Source: Caldifarciminota bacterium (GTDB taxonomy: Bacteria > Hydrothermota > Hydrothermia > S141-80). From it: a stretch of DNA of 9,301 bases. This document shows positions 1 to 6,154 of the stretch, piece after piece; within the stretch, counting starts at the first letter, position 1, and each line of letters opens with the position of its first letter. The DNA lies in NCBI GenBank assembly GCA_027053375.1, contig JALUJC010000214.1:1-9301 (forward strand), written 5' to 3'. The translations under genes and the position numbers were made by a program. A model generated the notes under the pieces. The model ran no database searches. It was not told the origin of the DNA and worked only from the letters and a program-made list of their open reading frames with translations.

Positions 1-54
1 GCGGATCAGCGAAAAGGCAAATACGGAAAGGATCATCCAGTGCAGATGTCTCAT
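1..54 (-). CDS. N-terminus of an exported protein (partial, unknown function)
   Basis: Eighteen codons read from an ATG at 54-52 to the window edge and give MRHLHWMILSVFAFSLIR. The peptide has a basic/polar start followed by a hydrophobic stretch (residues 7-17), which looks like the start of a Sec signal peptide or a membrane anchor. On the minus strand a GGGAGG ribosome binding site lies 6 nt before the ATG (plus-strand positions 61-66), so this is very probably a real start. The gene is divergent from thiZ, with 103 nt between the two starts. Too little is present to assign a function. A link to thiamin uptake is possible from position alone but cannot be shown. Confidence 0.6.
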   Translation of the reverse strand, partial: MRHLHWMILSVFAFSLIR

Positions 55-145
55 GATCAACCTCCCGGTTATGGATACCTGTACATCCTATATGACGCAT
101 CAGGGGATGTCCAGGTTCCCGGTGGATGCTTCCCGGTTCCTCGTG

Positions 146-151
146 TAGAAT
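146..151 (+). promoter_or_regulatory. -10 element (TAGAAT) for a leaderless thiZ transcript
   Basis: TAGAAT lies 6 nt before the thiZ ATG at 158, so transcription would start at or within a base or two of the A of the ATG. No convincing -35 hexamer is seen 16-18 nt upstream, and no purine-rich Shine-Dalgarno lies between the hexamer and the ATG. The TAG of this hexamer is also an in-frame stop codon, so the protein cannot begin further upstream. The call rests on position and a 5/6 match to TATAAT. The rest of 55-157 contains the minus-strand ribosome binding site at 61-66 and three TCCCGGT copies, but no gene. Confidence 0.5.
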
Positions 152-157
152 CCCGCC

Positions 158-832
158 ATGCCCGACCCTCTGACCGTACACAGTCTCACGGTTGACCTGG
201 CGGGGACCCCGGTGCTGGAAAGTGTGACGTTTTCCCTGCGCCCGGGGACGCTCACCACCCTTCTGGGTCCTTCAGGCGTGGGGAAAACCACATTGCTGCG
301 GGCGCTTCTGGGTCTGATCCCCTATCGCGGGAATGTGGAACATGCGCGACTGGGTTATCTCCCCCAGCGCCCCACCTTGCTGCCCTGGCGAACGGTGTGG
401 GGAAACATCACCCTGCTGGTGGAAGCCCGAGGGGAACCTGTGGATCCCGATCGTGTGGACGCTTTGCTGGATTTGCTGGATCTCCGGGGGATGGAACACC
501 GATATCCGGGCACCCTTTCCGGCGGAGAAGCGCGTCGGGGGGCGCTGGCGCGGACCCTGCTGGCGGGGGGGGATGTGTTTCTGCTGGACGAACCCATGGC
601 GGGGCTGGATTATCTGAACCGCCTGAGAATCTGGACCTATTTCCGGCGTGCCCTTCGGGGACGCACCGTACTGCTGGTAACCCACGACGTGGAGGAGGCC
701 CTGCGGGAAGCCGATCGGATCCTGGTGCTTTCCGGCTCGCCCGCCCGCCTGGTGATGGATGTGGAGGTTCGTTCCCAGGACCCTGCAGCGCTGAAACGAC
801 AACTGCTGGAACGTCTGGGGGTGGTGGGTTGA
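158..832 (+). CDS. thiZ: ABC transporter ATP-binding protein, thiamin-precursor type (ThiZ)
   Basis: This 224-residue ABC ATPase would power import of a thiamin pyrimidine precursor (formylaminopyrimidine/HMP type) on the cytoplasmic side of the inner membrane. Its motifs appear in the normal order: Walker A GPSGVGKTT (37-45), Q-loop glutamine in YLPQ (Q70), signature LSGGE (120-124), Walker B VFLLDEP (140-146) with catalytic E145, D-loop AGLD (148-151) and H-loop H176. The family is the nitrate/sulfonate/taurine group that also contains ThiZ. The thiamin assignment comes from the neighbours: a matching permease overlapping by 4 nt and, downstream, ThiY, TenA and a TPP riboswitch. The start at 158 is forced by an in-frame TAG at 146-148, and no Shine-Dalgarno precedes it, so initiation is probably leaderless. 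Confidence 0.88.
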   Translation: MPDPLTVHSLTVDLAGTPVLESVTFSLRPGTLTTLLGPSGVGKTTLLRALLGLIPYRGNVEHARLGYLPQRPTLLPWRTVWGNITLLVEARGEPVDPDRVDALLDLLDLRGMEHRYPGTLSGGEARRGALARTLLAGGDVFLLDEPMAGLDYLNRLRIWTYFRRALRGRTVLLVTHDVEEALREADRILVLSGSPARLVMDVEVRSQDPAALKRQLLERLGVVG

Positions 833-1572
833 AGCGCGCTGCCCTGACGCTCTCTTTCGTATTGCTGGCAGCCTGGGAAGGTGCGGTGCGTGCCTTCCAT
901 ATTCCTGCCTATCTTTTGCCGCCTCCCTCCCGTGTGTTCGTGGTGCTGTTCACGGCTTTCCCTGAACTCTGGCCCCACTGGAAGGTCACGTTTCTGGAGA
1001 CCCTTGTGGGCTGGGTGGTGGGTGGAGGCGTGGGTTTTGTGCTGGGGGTCGCCATGTACGCACGGCGGGTTCTGAAGGAGATGCTTATGCCCTGGGTGGT
1101 TGCCAGTCAGGCCATCCCGGTGTTTGCGCTGGCCCCTCTTCTGGTGCTCTGGTTCGGGTACGGCCTGGGCAGCAAGGTGGCCATGAGCCTTCTGATCACC
1201 TTTTTCCCTGTGACACTGGCCACCCTTTCCGGCCTGAGCGGGTATGAAGATGCCCGGGCGTTGCTCCGGGCTTACCGAATACCGGCGCACGTGATTTTCT
1301 TTCGCGTCACCCTTCCCGGAGCACTCCCTGATATCCTGACGGGGTGGAAAGTCTCTGCCGGGGTGGCGCCCATTGCCGCGGTGATCGGGGAGTGGGTGGG
1401 CGCGGAGCGAGGGCTGGGGTACGTGATGCTCCGTTACAATGCCCAGCTTCGTGTGGATCGGGTGGTTGGCGGTCTGATTCTACTGGCGGTGCTGGGTCTG
1501 GGCCTGACCTGGCTGGTGGAGCAAATCGAGCGGCGCTGGGTGTTCTGGCGGGGTCTCGAACATTCCTGCTGA
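829..1572 (+). CDS. thiX: ABC transporter permease, thiamin-precursor type (ThiX)
   Basis: Inner-membrane permease of 247 residues that forms the translocation path for the precursor captured by ThiY. Several hydrophobic segments are visible (about 1-18, 56-77, 90-110, 117-136, 178-190 and 212-231). An EAA-type ATPase-docking loop runs from about 140 (YEDARALLRAY) through FFRVTLPGALPDI (157-169), as in binding-protein-dependent permeases of the SsuC/TauC/ThiX group. The frame stays open upstream to 397 inside thiZ, but that part is a shadow. The best start is the TTG at 829, which shares TTGA with the thiZ stop and follows a GGGGGTGG stretch a few bases before it. This gives the family's usual length and translational coupling to thiZ. 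The C-terminal stop is 18 nt before the first paired base of the TPP riboswitch. Confidence 0.87.
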   Translation: MKRAALTLSFVLLAAWEGAVRAFHIPAYLLPPPSRVFVVLFTAFPELWPHWKVTFLETLVGWVVGGGVGFVLGVAMYARRVLKEMLMPWVVASQAIPVFALAPLLVLWFGYGLGSKVAMSLLITFFPVTLATLSGLSGYEDARALLRAYRIPAHVIFFRVTLPGALPDILTGWKVSAGVAPIAAVIGEWVGAERGLGYVMLRYNAQLRVDRVVGGLILLAVLGLGLTWLVEQIERRWVFWRGLEHSC

Positions 1573-1578
1573 TTCCTG

Positions 1579-1584
1579 TATACT
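1579..1584 (+). promoter_or_regulatory. -10 element (TATACT) upstream of the TPP riboswitch
   Basis: TATACT (5/6 match to TATAAT) lies directly after a TG, 7 nt downstream of the thiX stop codon. A transcript starting about 7 nt later would begin at A1591, which is the first base of riboswitch helix P1. That fit supports a separate promoter for the thiY-tenA-barrel transcript. The -35 region around 1556-1561 is poor, so the promoter could be weak or need an activator. Read-through from thiZX would also pass through the riboswitch. Confidence 0.45.
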
Positions 1585-1590
1585 TCAGGC

Positions 1591-1690
1591 ACGGCCTGGG
1601 GGAGTCGGGGCAACCCGGCTGAGAGGGGCCCTGAATGCGGGTCCGACCCCTGGAACCTGATCCGGATCATACCGGCGGAGGGAAGGCCGT
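1591..1690 (+). ncRNA. TPP (thi-box) riboswitch aptamer
   Basis: The conserved thi-box parts are present in order. P1 pairs ACGGCCT (1591-1597) with AGGCCGT (1684-1690), 7 perfect base pairs. P2 pairs the G-run at 1598-1602 with ACCCC (1646-1650). P3 pairs AGTCGGG (1603-1609) with CCCGGCT (1614-1620), closed by a GCAA tetraloop. The invariant CTGAGA (1619-1624), which contacts the pyrimidine of TPP, follows. An optional extra hairpin sits at about 1626-1644. ACCTGATC (1655-1662) leads into P5, CCGG (1662-1665) with CCGG (1672-1675), and then GCGGAGGGA. Established knowledge: this aptamer binds thiamin pyrophosphate and represses thiamin synthesis and transport genes. Here it lies in the thiX-thiY gap and controls thiY, tenA and the barrel gene. 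Confidence 0.96.
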
Positions 1691-1755
1691 ACACTTCTCT
1701 CCTCAGGTTCCCTTCCGCACTTCCCCGGGCAGGTAAAACTTTCAAAACGGGGAGG
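1680..1755 (+). promoter_or_regulatory. Riboswitch expression platform sequestering the thiY ribosome binding site
   Basis: The thiY Shine-Dalgarno GGGGAGG (1749-1755, 6 nt before the ATG) can pair with CTTCCCC (1720-1726) through seven pairs, including one G-U, across a 22-nt loop. The same CTTCCC (1720-1725) can instead pair perfectly with GGGAAG (1680-1685), which belongs to the 3' side of the aptamer and to P1. The two pairings exclude each other. With TPP bound the aptamer keeps GGGAAG, leaving CTTCCCC free to hide the Shine-Dalgarno (off). Without TPP, GGGAAG can take CTTCCC and free the Shine-Dalgarno (on). No T-tract is present, which argues against an intrinsic terminator. A third option, GGAAGG (1681-1686) with CCTTCC (1711-1716), also exists. 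The fold was done by eye. Confidence 0.6.
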
Positions 1756-1761
1756 TCTGTC

Positions 1762-2712
1762 ATGAAGCATATCCAATGGTGGATGCTTGGGATCCTGGTG
1801 GGATCCATGCTCCGTGCGGAACCCGCATCCCTCACGGTGATGCTGGACTGGTTCCCCAACCCTGACCATGTGCCCCTTTATGTGGCACGGGACCGGGGGA
1901 TGTTTGCAGAGGAAGGACTGCGGGTCACCCTTCAGGCGCCGGCGGATCCCAACGATCCCCCCAAACTGGCAGCAGCCGGGAAGGTGGACGTGGCCATCAC
2001 CTATCAACCCACCCTGACCTTCGCACGCAACGAGGGGCTGCCTCTGCGGGCGTTTGGCGTTCTGGTGGATCAACCCCTCAACACCCTGATGACCCTGAGG
2101 GAAAAGGGAATCCAGAACCTTGCCGATCTTAAAGGGAAGCGTGTGGGCTATTCGGTTTCGGGATTTGAGGAGGTTCTGCTGTCTGCCATGCTGAAAAAGG
2201 CAGGGCTGAGCCTGAAGGATGTGCGTCTGGTGAACGTGCATTTTAACCTGACGCCGGCCCTTCTGTCCGGACAGGTGGATGCCGTAGTGGGCGCCTACCG
2301 CAACTATGAGAGCGTGGTTGTGGAAAAGCAGGGAAAGACCCCGGTGCTTTTCCCGGTGGAGCAGTACGGGGTGCCGCTTTATGATGAACTCGTTTTTGTG
2401 GCAGGTATTTCCACGTTGAAGAACAGGAAAGAGGTGCTTCGGCGTTTTGTTCGTGCGGTGCAGCGTGCCATTGACTGGAGCCGTGCCCACCCTGATTCGG
2501 CCTATGCGATCTATGCCCGTGCCAACCCGGATGCAGACCCGAACATTGATCCAGAAGCCTTCCGTCGTACCCTTCCCGCCTTTGCACATTCCCAGACCAT
2601 GCGTCCGGAGGTCTGGAAAGAGTTCACCCGTTTTCTTCAAAAGAGCGGGCTTGTGGCCGACACCCTCTCCGTGGAGGGGTTGTTCGTTTCCCTGGTGGAG
2701 GAGAAACCATGA
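1762..2712 (+). CDS. thiY: Periplasmic thiamin pyrimidine-precursor binding protein (ThiY, NMT1/THI5-like)
   Basis: Substrate-binding protein of 316 residues. A Sec signal peptide (hydrophobic core about 6-17, probable cleavage after A19) has no lipobox cysteine, so the mature protein should be soluble in the periplasm. The N-terminal half carries the ThiY/THI5-like hallmark LDWFPNPDHVPLYVARD (28-44), then ADPNDPPKLAAAGKVDVAI (61-79) and YQP (81-83). ADLKGKRVGY (121-130) and SGFEE (133-137) follow, with LLSGQVDAVVGAY (167-179) in the second lobe. Characterised ThiY proteins bind formylaminopyrimidine, a thiamin breakdown product; whether this one prefers that or HMP cannot be read here. It is the first gene behind the TPP riboswitch, has a strong GGGGAGG site, and its stop overlaps the tenA start (ATGA). 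Confidence 0.9.
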   Translation: MKHIQWWMLGILVGSMLRAEPASLTVMLDWFPNPDHVPLYVARDRGMFAEEGLRVTLQAPADPNDPPKLAAAGKVDVAITYQPTLTFARNEGLPLRAFGVLVDQPLNTLMTLREKGIQNLADLKGKRVGYSVSGFEEVLLSAMLKKAGLSLKDVRLVNVHFNLTPALLSGQVDAVVGAYRNYESVVVEKQGKTPVLFPVEQYGVPLYDELVFVAGISTLKNRKEVLRRFVRAVQRAIDWSRAHPDSAYAIYARANPDADPNIDPEAFRRTLPAFAHSQTMRPEVWKEFTRFLQKSGLVADTLSVEGLFVSLVEEKP

Positions 2713-3335
2713 GCCTTTCGGCAACCCTATGGGCATTACAGAAAGCAACTGCAGACCGCATTCTTTCGCATCCCTTTGTGCAGGGAATTGCCGACGGTTC
2801 CCTTCCCCGTGAGAAATTCGTGGCCTACATGTCTCAGGACGCGCTGTTCCTGGACGCGTTTCTCCGGGCCTATGCGCTGGCGCTGGCCAGGGTGAAAGAT
2901 CGGGAAGGTCAGCACACCCTGTACACCCTGATCGGTGGGGTTCTGGATGAGCTCAAGCTCCATCAGGGGTATGCCCGGGAGTGGGGATTCCCTCTGGAGG
3001 TACAGCCGCATCCCGCCACGCTGGCCTATACAGATTTCCTCCTCCGTACAGCGGCCCTGGAGGGACCCGGGGAAATTTTTTCAGCCATGACCCCATGCAT
3101 GCGTCTCTATGCCTATCTTGGACAGCAACTCACGCCCGTGGTGCGTGCGGATTCCCCCTACCGGGGGTGGGTGGACACCTATGGATCAGAGGCTTTTGAA
3201 GCCCTGGCACATACCCTGGAAGCCCTTCTGGACCGTTATGCCAAGGATGGTCCGGAGATCCGTGCGCTGTATGCCCGGGCCATGCAACTGGAAGAGGCGT
3301 TCTTTGATGCGTTCTGGAAAGGAGGAGAAAAATGA
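2709..3335 (+). CDS. tenA: Aminopyrimidine aminohydrolase (TenA, cysteine class)
   Basis: Cytoplasmic all-helical enzyme of 208 residues, near the usual TenA length of about 210-240. The cysteine class hydrolyses 4-amino-5-aminomethyl-2-methylpyrimidine to HMP, and can cleave thiamin, so that pyrimidine scavenged from degraded thiamin re-enters TPP synthesis. Visible family features are HPFVQGIADGSLP (21-33), YMSQDALFL (40-48) with D44, the nucleophile region AMTPCMRLYAYLG (126-138) with C130, YRGWVDTYGSEAFE (151-164), and the C-terminal glutamates E195/E196 before FFDAFW. The position equivalent to the tyrosine two residues after QDA is F47 here. The ATG shares ATGA with the thiY stop and has GGAGGAG about 7 nt upstream. 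Coupling to thiY and TPP control fit uptake followed by salvage. Confidence 0.92.
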   Translation: MSLSATLWALQKATADRILSHPFVQGIADGSLPREKFVAYMSQDALFLDAFLRAYALALARVKDREGQHTLYTLIGGVLDELKLHQGYAREWGFPLEVQPHPATLAYTDFLLRTAALEGPGEIFSAMTPCMRLYAYLGQQLTPVVRADSPYRGWVDTYGSEAFEALAHTLEALLDRYAKDGPEIRALYARAMQLEEAFFDAFWKGGEK

Positions 3336-4540
3336 GCCGTGGGTTTCGCTGGATCATGCTGACGATGGGGGTGTCCTTCGCCTTTGCGGGGACGTGGAAT
3401 GTGGAGGGGTCCTATCTTCAACATCTCTGGGCTGTGTGGAACCGGGATGGTCAGACCGGAACCACAGCCCGTGATATGCTGGGTTATGTGGAGTTCGCGC
3501 TGAATGGAACCTATACCGTGGATTCCACTCTGTCGCTGCACACGGCCGCCCGGGCCTGGGGCTTTCAGCGCGCCCAGTATGCGCCAGCCACCGAGAACCT
3601 GGAAGCCTATGCGGTGCTCCGGCTTTACCAGCTCTTTGTGAAACTTCACCCCTTCGCTTCGTTGACCCTGGAGGTGGGAAAACTCCCCGCAAACCTTGGA
3701 ATGGGCCTGACCCTCACGGACAATGGCGGGTACGGAATGCCGGGCCTCCGGATGCGCTACGGACGATTCACACTCTTTGATTTGCGTCCCTACAGCGTGC
3801 TGGGAGGAGAAGGCCCTGGTCAGGATGTGGATCTTCTGGGTGGGCAGATTTCCGTAATGGAAGGCGTGCAACTTTACACCCTTCACCGGGAGGCTCCGGG
3901 TGCATTCCCCACCACCTGGGTGGGGGTCGCCCTTTCCCGTCCATGGGTGGATGCGGAGCTTGGGTGGAAGACAACCCGGGGACCGTCCACAGGCGCCGGG
4001 ATGGTGTGGTTGCACTCTCCGCAGGGTGGCGTGTATGCAGGATGGTTCCCAGGGGATGATCCATCCACGCCGGAAGATGAGGGATGGCACGATGCAACGG
4101 GGGATGGGAGCCGCGTGGCGGATGGGTTCACCCGGGGCTGGATCGGCTATGGGGAGGTGATGACCTTTGGTCTGAGCGATCCCCGGCTGCGCCCGGGGGG
4201 GACCTTTGGTCCTTCGGATCCTTACAATCTTTACTGGGGTGATCTGACCAATTTTCGTGTGATCGGTGCCTATCGTCAGAAGCAACTCTCTCCCGTCCTG
4301 ACCCTTCGAATGGATGGGGTGGCAGCCTGGCTGGATCAGGTTCCTCCGGGGGCTCCACGTGCCCTGGGCAGTGAAGTGGATCTTCATGGAATCTGGGAAC
4401 ATGAGGGGGGTGCGCAGGTGGGGCTTTCCCTGGGGGCTCTGCTCCCCGGAGCCTGGATGAAGCACCTCCAGCGCAATGCCCTTCCTCTCACACTCCGTCT
4501 TTGGACCTGGATTCCACTGTCCTTTACCCCTGCCCCCTGA
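3332..4540 (+). CDS. Exported beta-rich protein, probable outer-membrane barrel/porin of the thiamin cluster
   Basis: This 402-residue protein is one I do not recognise as a named family. A signal peptide (MSRGFRWIMLTMGVSFAFA, cleavage likely after A19) is followed by sequence rich in Gly, Trp, Tyr and Leu. Alternating polar/apolar strands repeat throughout, for example YVEFALNGTYTV, LFVKLHPFASLTLEVGKLP, GMPGLRMRYGRFTLFDLRPY and AGMVWLHSPQGGVYAGWFPG, with long acidic or Gly/Pro loops (about 245-290). The last strand ends at F398, followed by TPAP, close to the usual C-terminal aromatic of barrel proteins. I see no TonB box or plug domain, so a passive porin-like channel is more likely than a TonB-dependent receptor. 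The start has AGGAGG about 6 nt upstream and overlaps the tenA stop (ATGA). The gene is therefore under the TPP riboswitch. The outer-membrane role in thiamin-precursor entry is inference. Confidence 0.7.
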   Translation: MSRGFRWIMLTMGVSFAFAGTWNVEGSYLQHLWAVWNRDGQTGTTARDMLGYVEFALNGTYTVDSTLSLHTAARAWGFQRAQYAPATENLEAYAVLRLYQLFVKLHPFASLTLEVGKLPANLGMGLTLTDNGGYGMPGLRMRYGRFTLFDLRPYSVLGGEGPGQDVDLLGGQISVMEGVQLYTLHREAPGAFPTTWVGVALSRPWVDAELGWKTTRGPSTGAGMVWLHSPQGGVYAGWFPGDDPSTPEDEGWHDATGDGSRVADGFTRGWIGYGEVMTFGLSDPRLRPGGTFGPSDPYNLYWGDLTNFRVIGAYRQKQLSPVLTLRMDGVAAWLDQVPPGAPRALGSEVDLHGIWEHEGGAQVGLSLGALLPGAWMKHLQRNALPLTLRLWTWIPLSFTPAP

Positions 4541-4566
4541 ACAAAATCCAGGAGGTGTGCCGGAGA

Positions 4567-4593
4567 AGGGGGCGGCGCATCGCGCCGCCCCCT
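4567..4593. terminator. GC-rich hairpin between convergent genes, likely bidirectional terminator
   Basis: A perfect 12-bp stem (4567-4578 with 4582-4593) closes a 3-nt loop (ATC). The 5' arm is AGGGGGCGGCGC. It lies 26 nt after the barrel stop codon and 4 nt beyond the carboxyltransferase stop on the other strand, so it can end both transcripts. Neither side has a clean U-tract: GGGTTTAC follows on the plus strand and TCTCC on the minus strand. Termination may therefore be inefficient or assisted, or the hairpin may mainly protect 3' ends. Confidence 0.65.
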
Positions 4594-4597
4594 GGGT

Positions 4598-6154
4598 TTA
4601 CAGGGGGATGTTCCCGTGCTTTTTCGGCGGGAGTTTGTCCCGTTTGGTCTTCAGGAGATGAAGCGCCTGGATCAGCCGGCGACGGGTTTCCCGTGGATCA
4701 ATGATGTCGTCAATATATCCCAGGGATGCCGCATAATAGGGATTGGCAAAGGCTTTTCGATAGTCCTGAATAAACTGCTGTTCCAGCGCCTGGGGATCTT
4801 CGGCTTCTGCCAGTTCCTTTTTATGCAGAATGCGGACCGCGCCTTCCGGCCCCATCACCGCGATTTCGGCGGTGGGCCAGGCATAATTGATGTCCCCACG
4901 GACCTGTTTGGAAGACAGCACACAGTAGGCTCCACCATAGGATTTTCTTGTAATCACGGTGATTTTCGGCACCGTGGCTTCCGCATAGGCATAGAGCAGT
5001 TTGGCACCGTGGCGGATGATCCCCCCGTGTTCCTGGGCTGTGCCGGGAAGAAAACCGGGCACGTCTTCAAAGGTGATCAGTGGGATATTAAACGCATCGC
5101 AAAAGCGTACGAACCGTGCGGCTTTCACGGAAGCGTCCATGTCCAGCGCACCCGCCATCACCATCGGTTGCTGCGCCACCACGCCCACGGTTTGCCCTCC
5201 AAGACGCCCGAATCCCACGATGATGTTGGGTGCGAAGTCAGGGTGAATCTCAAAGAAGCTGTCCCGATCCAGGATCACCTCCAGGATTCGGTGCATGTCG
5301 TAAGGTGTGTTGGGATCTTCGGGAAGAATTTCCAGCACCTCGGGGACCTCGCGGTCCGGATCGTCCCCTGTCTCCACCACCGGCGGATCGTCCAGGTTGT
5401 TGGAAGGAAGGTAGCGCAACAGGGTCCGAATACCCTCCAGGAGTTCCGGTTCTGAGGGAAAAACGCGGTGTGCCACACCGCTTTTCTCTGCATGAATCCG
5501 TGCACCGCCCAGCTCTTCGAAGGTGACGTCTTCATGGGTCACGGTTTTGACCACTGCCGGGCCTGTAATGAACATATAGCTGGTTTGTTCCACCATGAAG
5601 ATGAAATCCGTGAGTGCAGGGGAATACACAGCGCCTCCTGCACAGGGACCCATGATGGCGGAGATCTGCGGAATGACCCCGGAAGCCATTACATTTCGCC
5701 AGAAGATCTCTGCATAGCCTGCCAGTGATCCCACACCTTCCTGGATCCGTGCGCCCCCTGAGTCGCTCAATCCAATCAGGGGAATCCCAAGCTTCAGGGC
5801 CATATCCTGGATTTTGATGATCTTTTCCGCGTGAGCCAGGGAGAGGGTCCCACCAAAGACCGTGAAATCCTGGCTGAACACCGCCACTTTCCGGCCGTGG
5901 ATGGTTCCAAATCCGGTCACCACCCCATCCCCCAGAATTTTCCGCTTTTCCATACCGAAGTGCTGGATTCGGTGGGTCACAAACATGTCGAATTCTTCAA
6001 AGGAACCTGGATCCAGCAGCAGTTCAAGGCGTTCTCTTGCGGTCAGTTTGCCCTGTTGGTGCTGGCGCTCAATGCGTGCTTTGCCTCCTCCGAGGCGAGC
6101 TTGTTCACGAAGTGCTTCCAGTTCTTTCAGGCGTTTTTCCCAGAAGGGGTTCAT
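4598..6154 (-). CDS. Acyl-CoA carboxylase carboxyltransferase (beta) subunit, PccB/MmdA family
   Basis: Carboxyltransferase of 518 residues, the standard length for PccB/MmdA. It moves CO2 between carboxybiotin and an acyl-CoA (propionyl-/methylmalonyl-CoA type). The N-terminal crotonase-like half has [18 protein letters not shown] (37-54), [12 protein letters not shown] (94-105), [12 protein letters not shown] (129-140) and [16 protein letters not shown] (169-184). The C-terminal half has [22 protein letters not shown] (362-383, seen in pieces), SYGGAY (405-410), [16 protein letters not shown] (425-440) and the family ending KHGNIPL. Residue 411, next to the acyl pocket, is Cys where Asp or Ile is common. 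The ATG at 6154 has AGGGAG 8 nt upstream and overlaps the upstream stop by 4 nt. A longer reading from 6193 would extend 39 nt into that gene. No biotin carboxylase or biotin carrier is nearby, so carboxylase and Na+-pumping decarboxylase roles remain open. Confidence 0.93.
   Translation of the reverse strand: MNPFWEKRLKELEALREQARLGGGKARIERQHQQGKLTARERLELLLDPGSFEEFDMFVTHRIQHFGMEKRKILGDGVVTGFGTIHGRKVAVFSQDFTVFGGTLSLAHAEKIIKIQDMALKLGIPLIGLSDSGGARIQEGVGSLAGYAEIFWRNVMASGVIPQISAIMGPCAGGAVYSPALTDFIFMVEQTSYMFITGPAVVKTVTHEDVTFEELGGARIHAEKSGVAHRVFPSEPELLEGIRTLLRYLPSNNLDDPPVVETGDDPDREVPEVLEILPEDPNTPYDMHRILEVILDRDSFFEIHPDFAPNIIVGFGRLGGQTVGVVAQQPMVMAGALDMDASVKAARFVRFCDAFNIPLITFEDVPGFLPGTAQEHGGIIRHGAKLLYAYAEATVPKITVITRKSYGGAYCVLSSKQVRGDINYAWPTAEIAVMGPEGAVRILHKKELAEAEDPQALEQQFIQDYRKAFANPYYAASLGYIDDIIDPRETRRRLIQALHLLKTKRDKLPPKKHGNIPL

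Noticed and set aside
397..828. Upstream extension of the thiX reading frame inside thiZ
   Set aside because: It lies wholly within the conserved ABC ATPase in another frame and reads as low-complexity Gly/Arg-rich sequence. The permease homology begins after the TTG at 829.
1585..2748. Long minus-strand open frame opposite thiY
   Set aside because: It covers the TPP riboswitch and thiY, both of which have strong family evidence on the plus strand. The antisense protein shows no recognisable domain.
3236..4465. Long minus-strand open frame opposite the barrel gene
   Set aside because: The plus-strand gene has a Shine-Dalgarno, a signal peptide and a coupled start. The antisense frame has none of these and is Pro/His/Arg-rich, typical of a shadow in GC-rich DNA.
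3332..4540. Barrel protein as a TonB-dependent receptor powered by the nearby Ton operon
   Set aside because: At 402 residues it is too short for a plugged 22-strand receptor, and no TonB box or plug motif is seen after the signal peptide.
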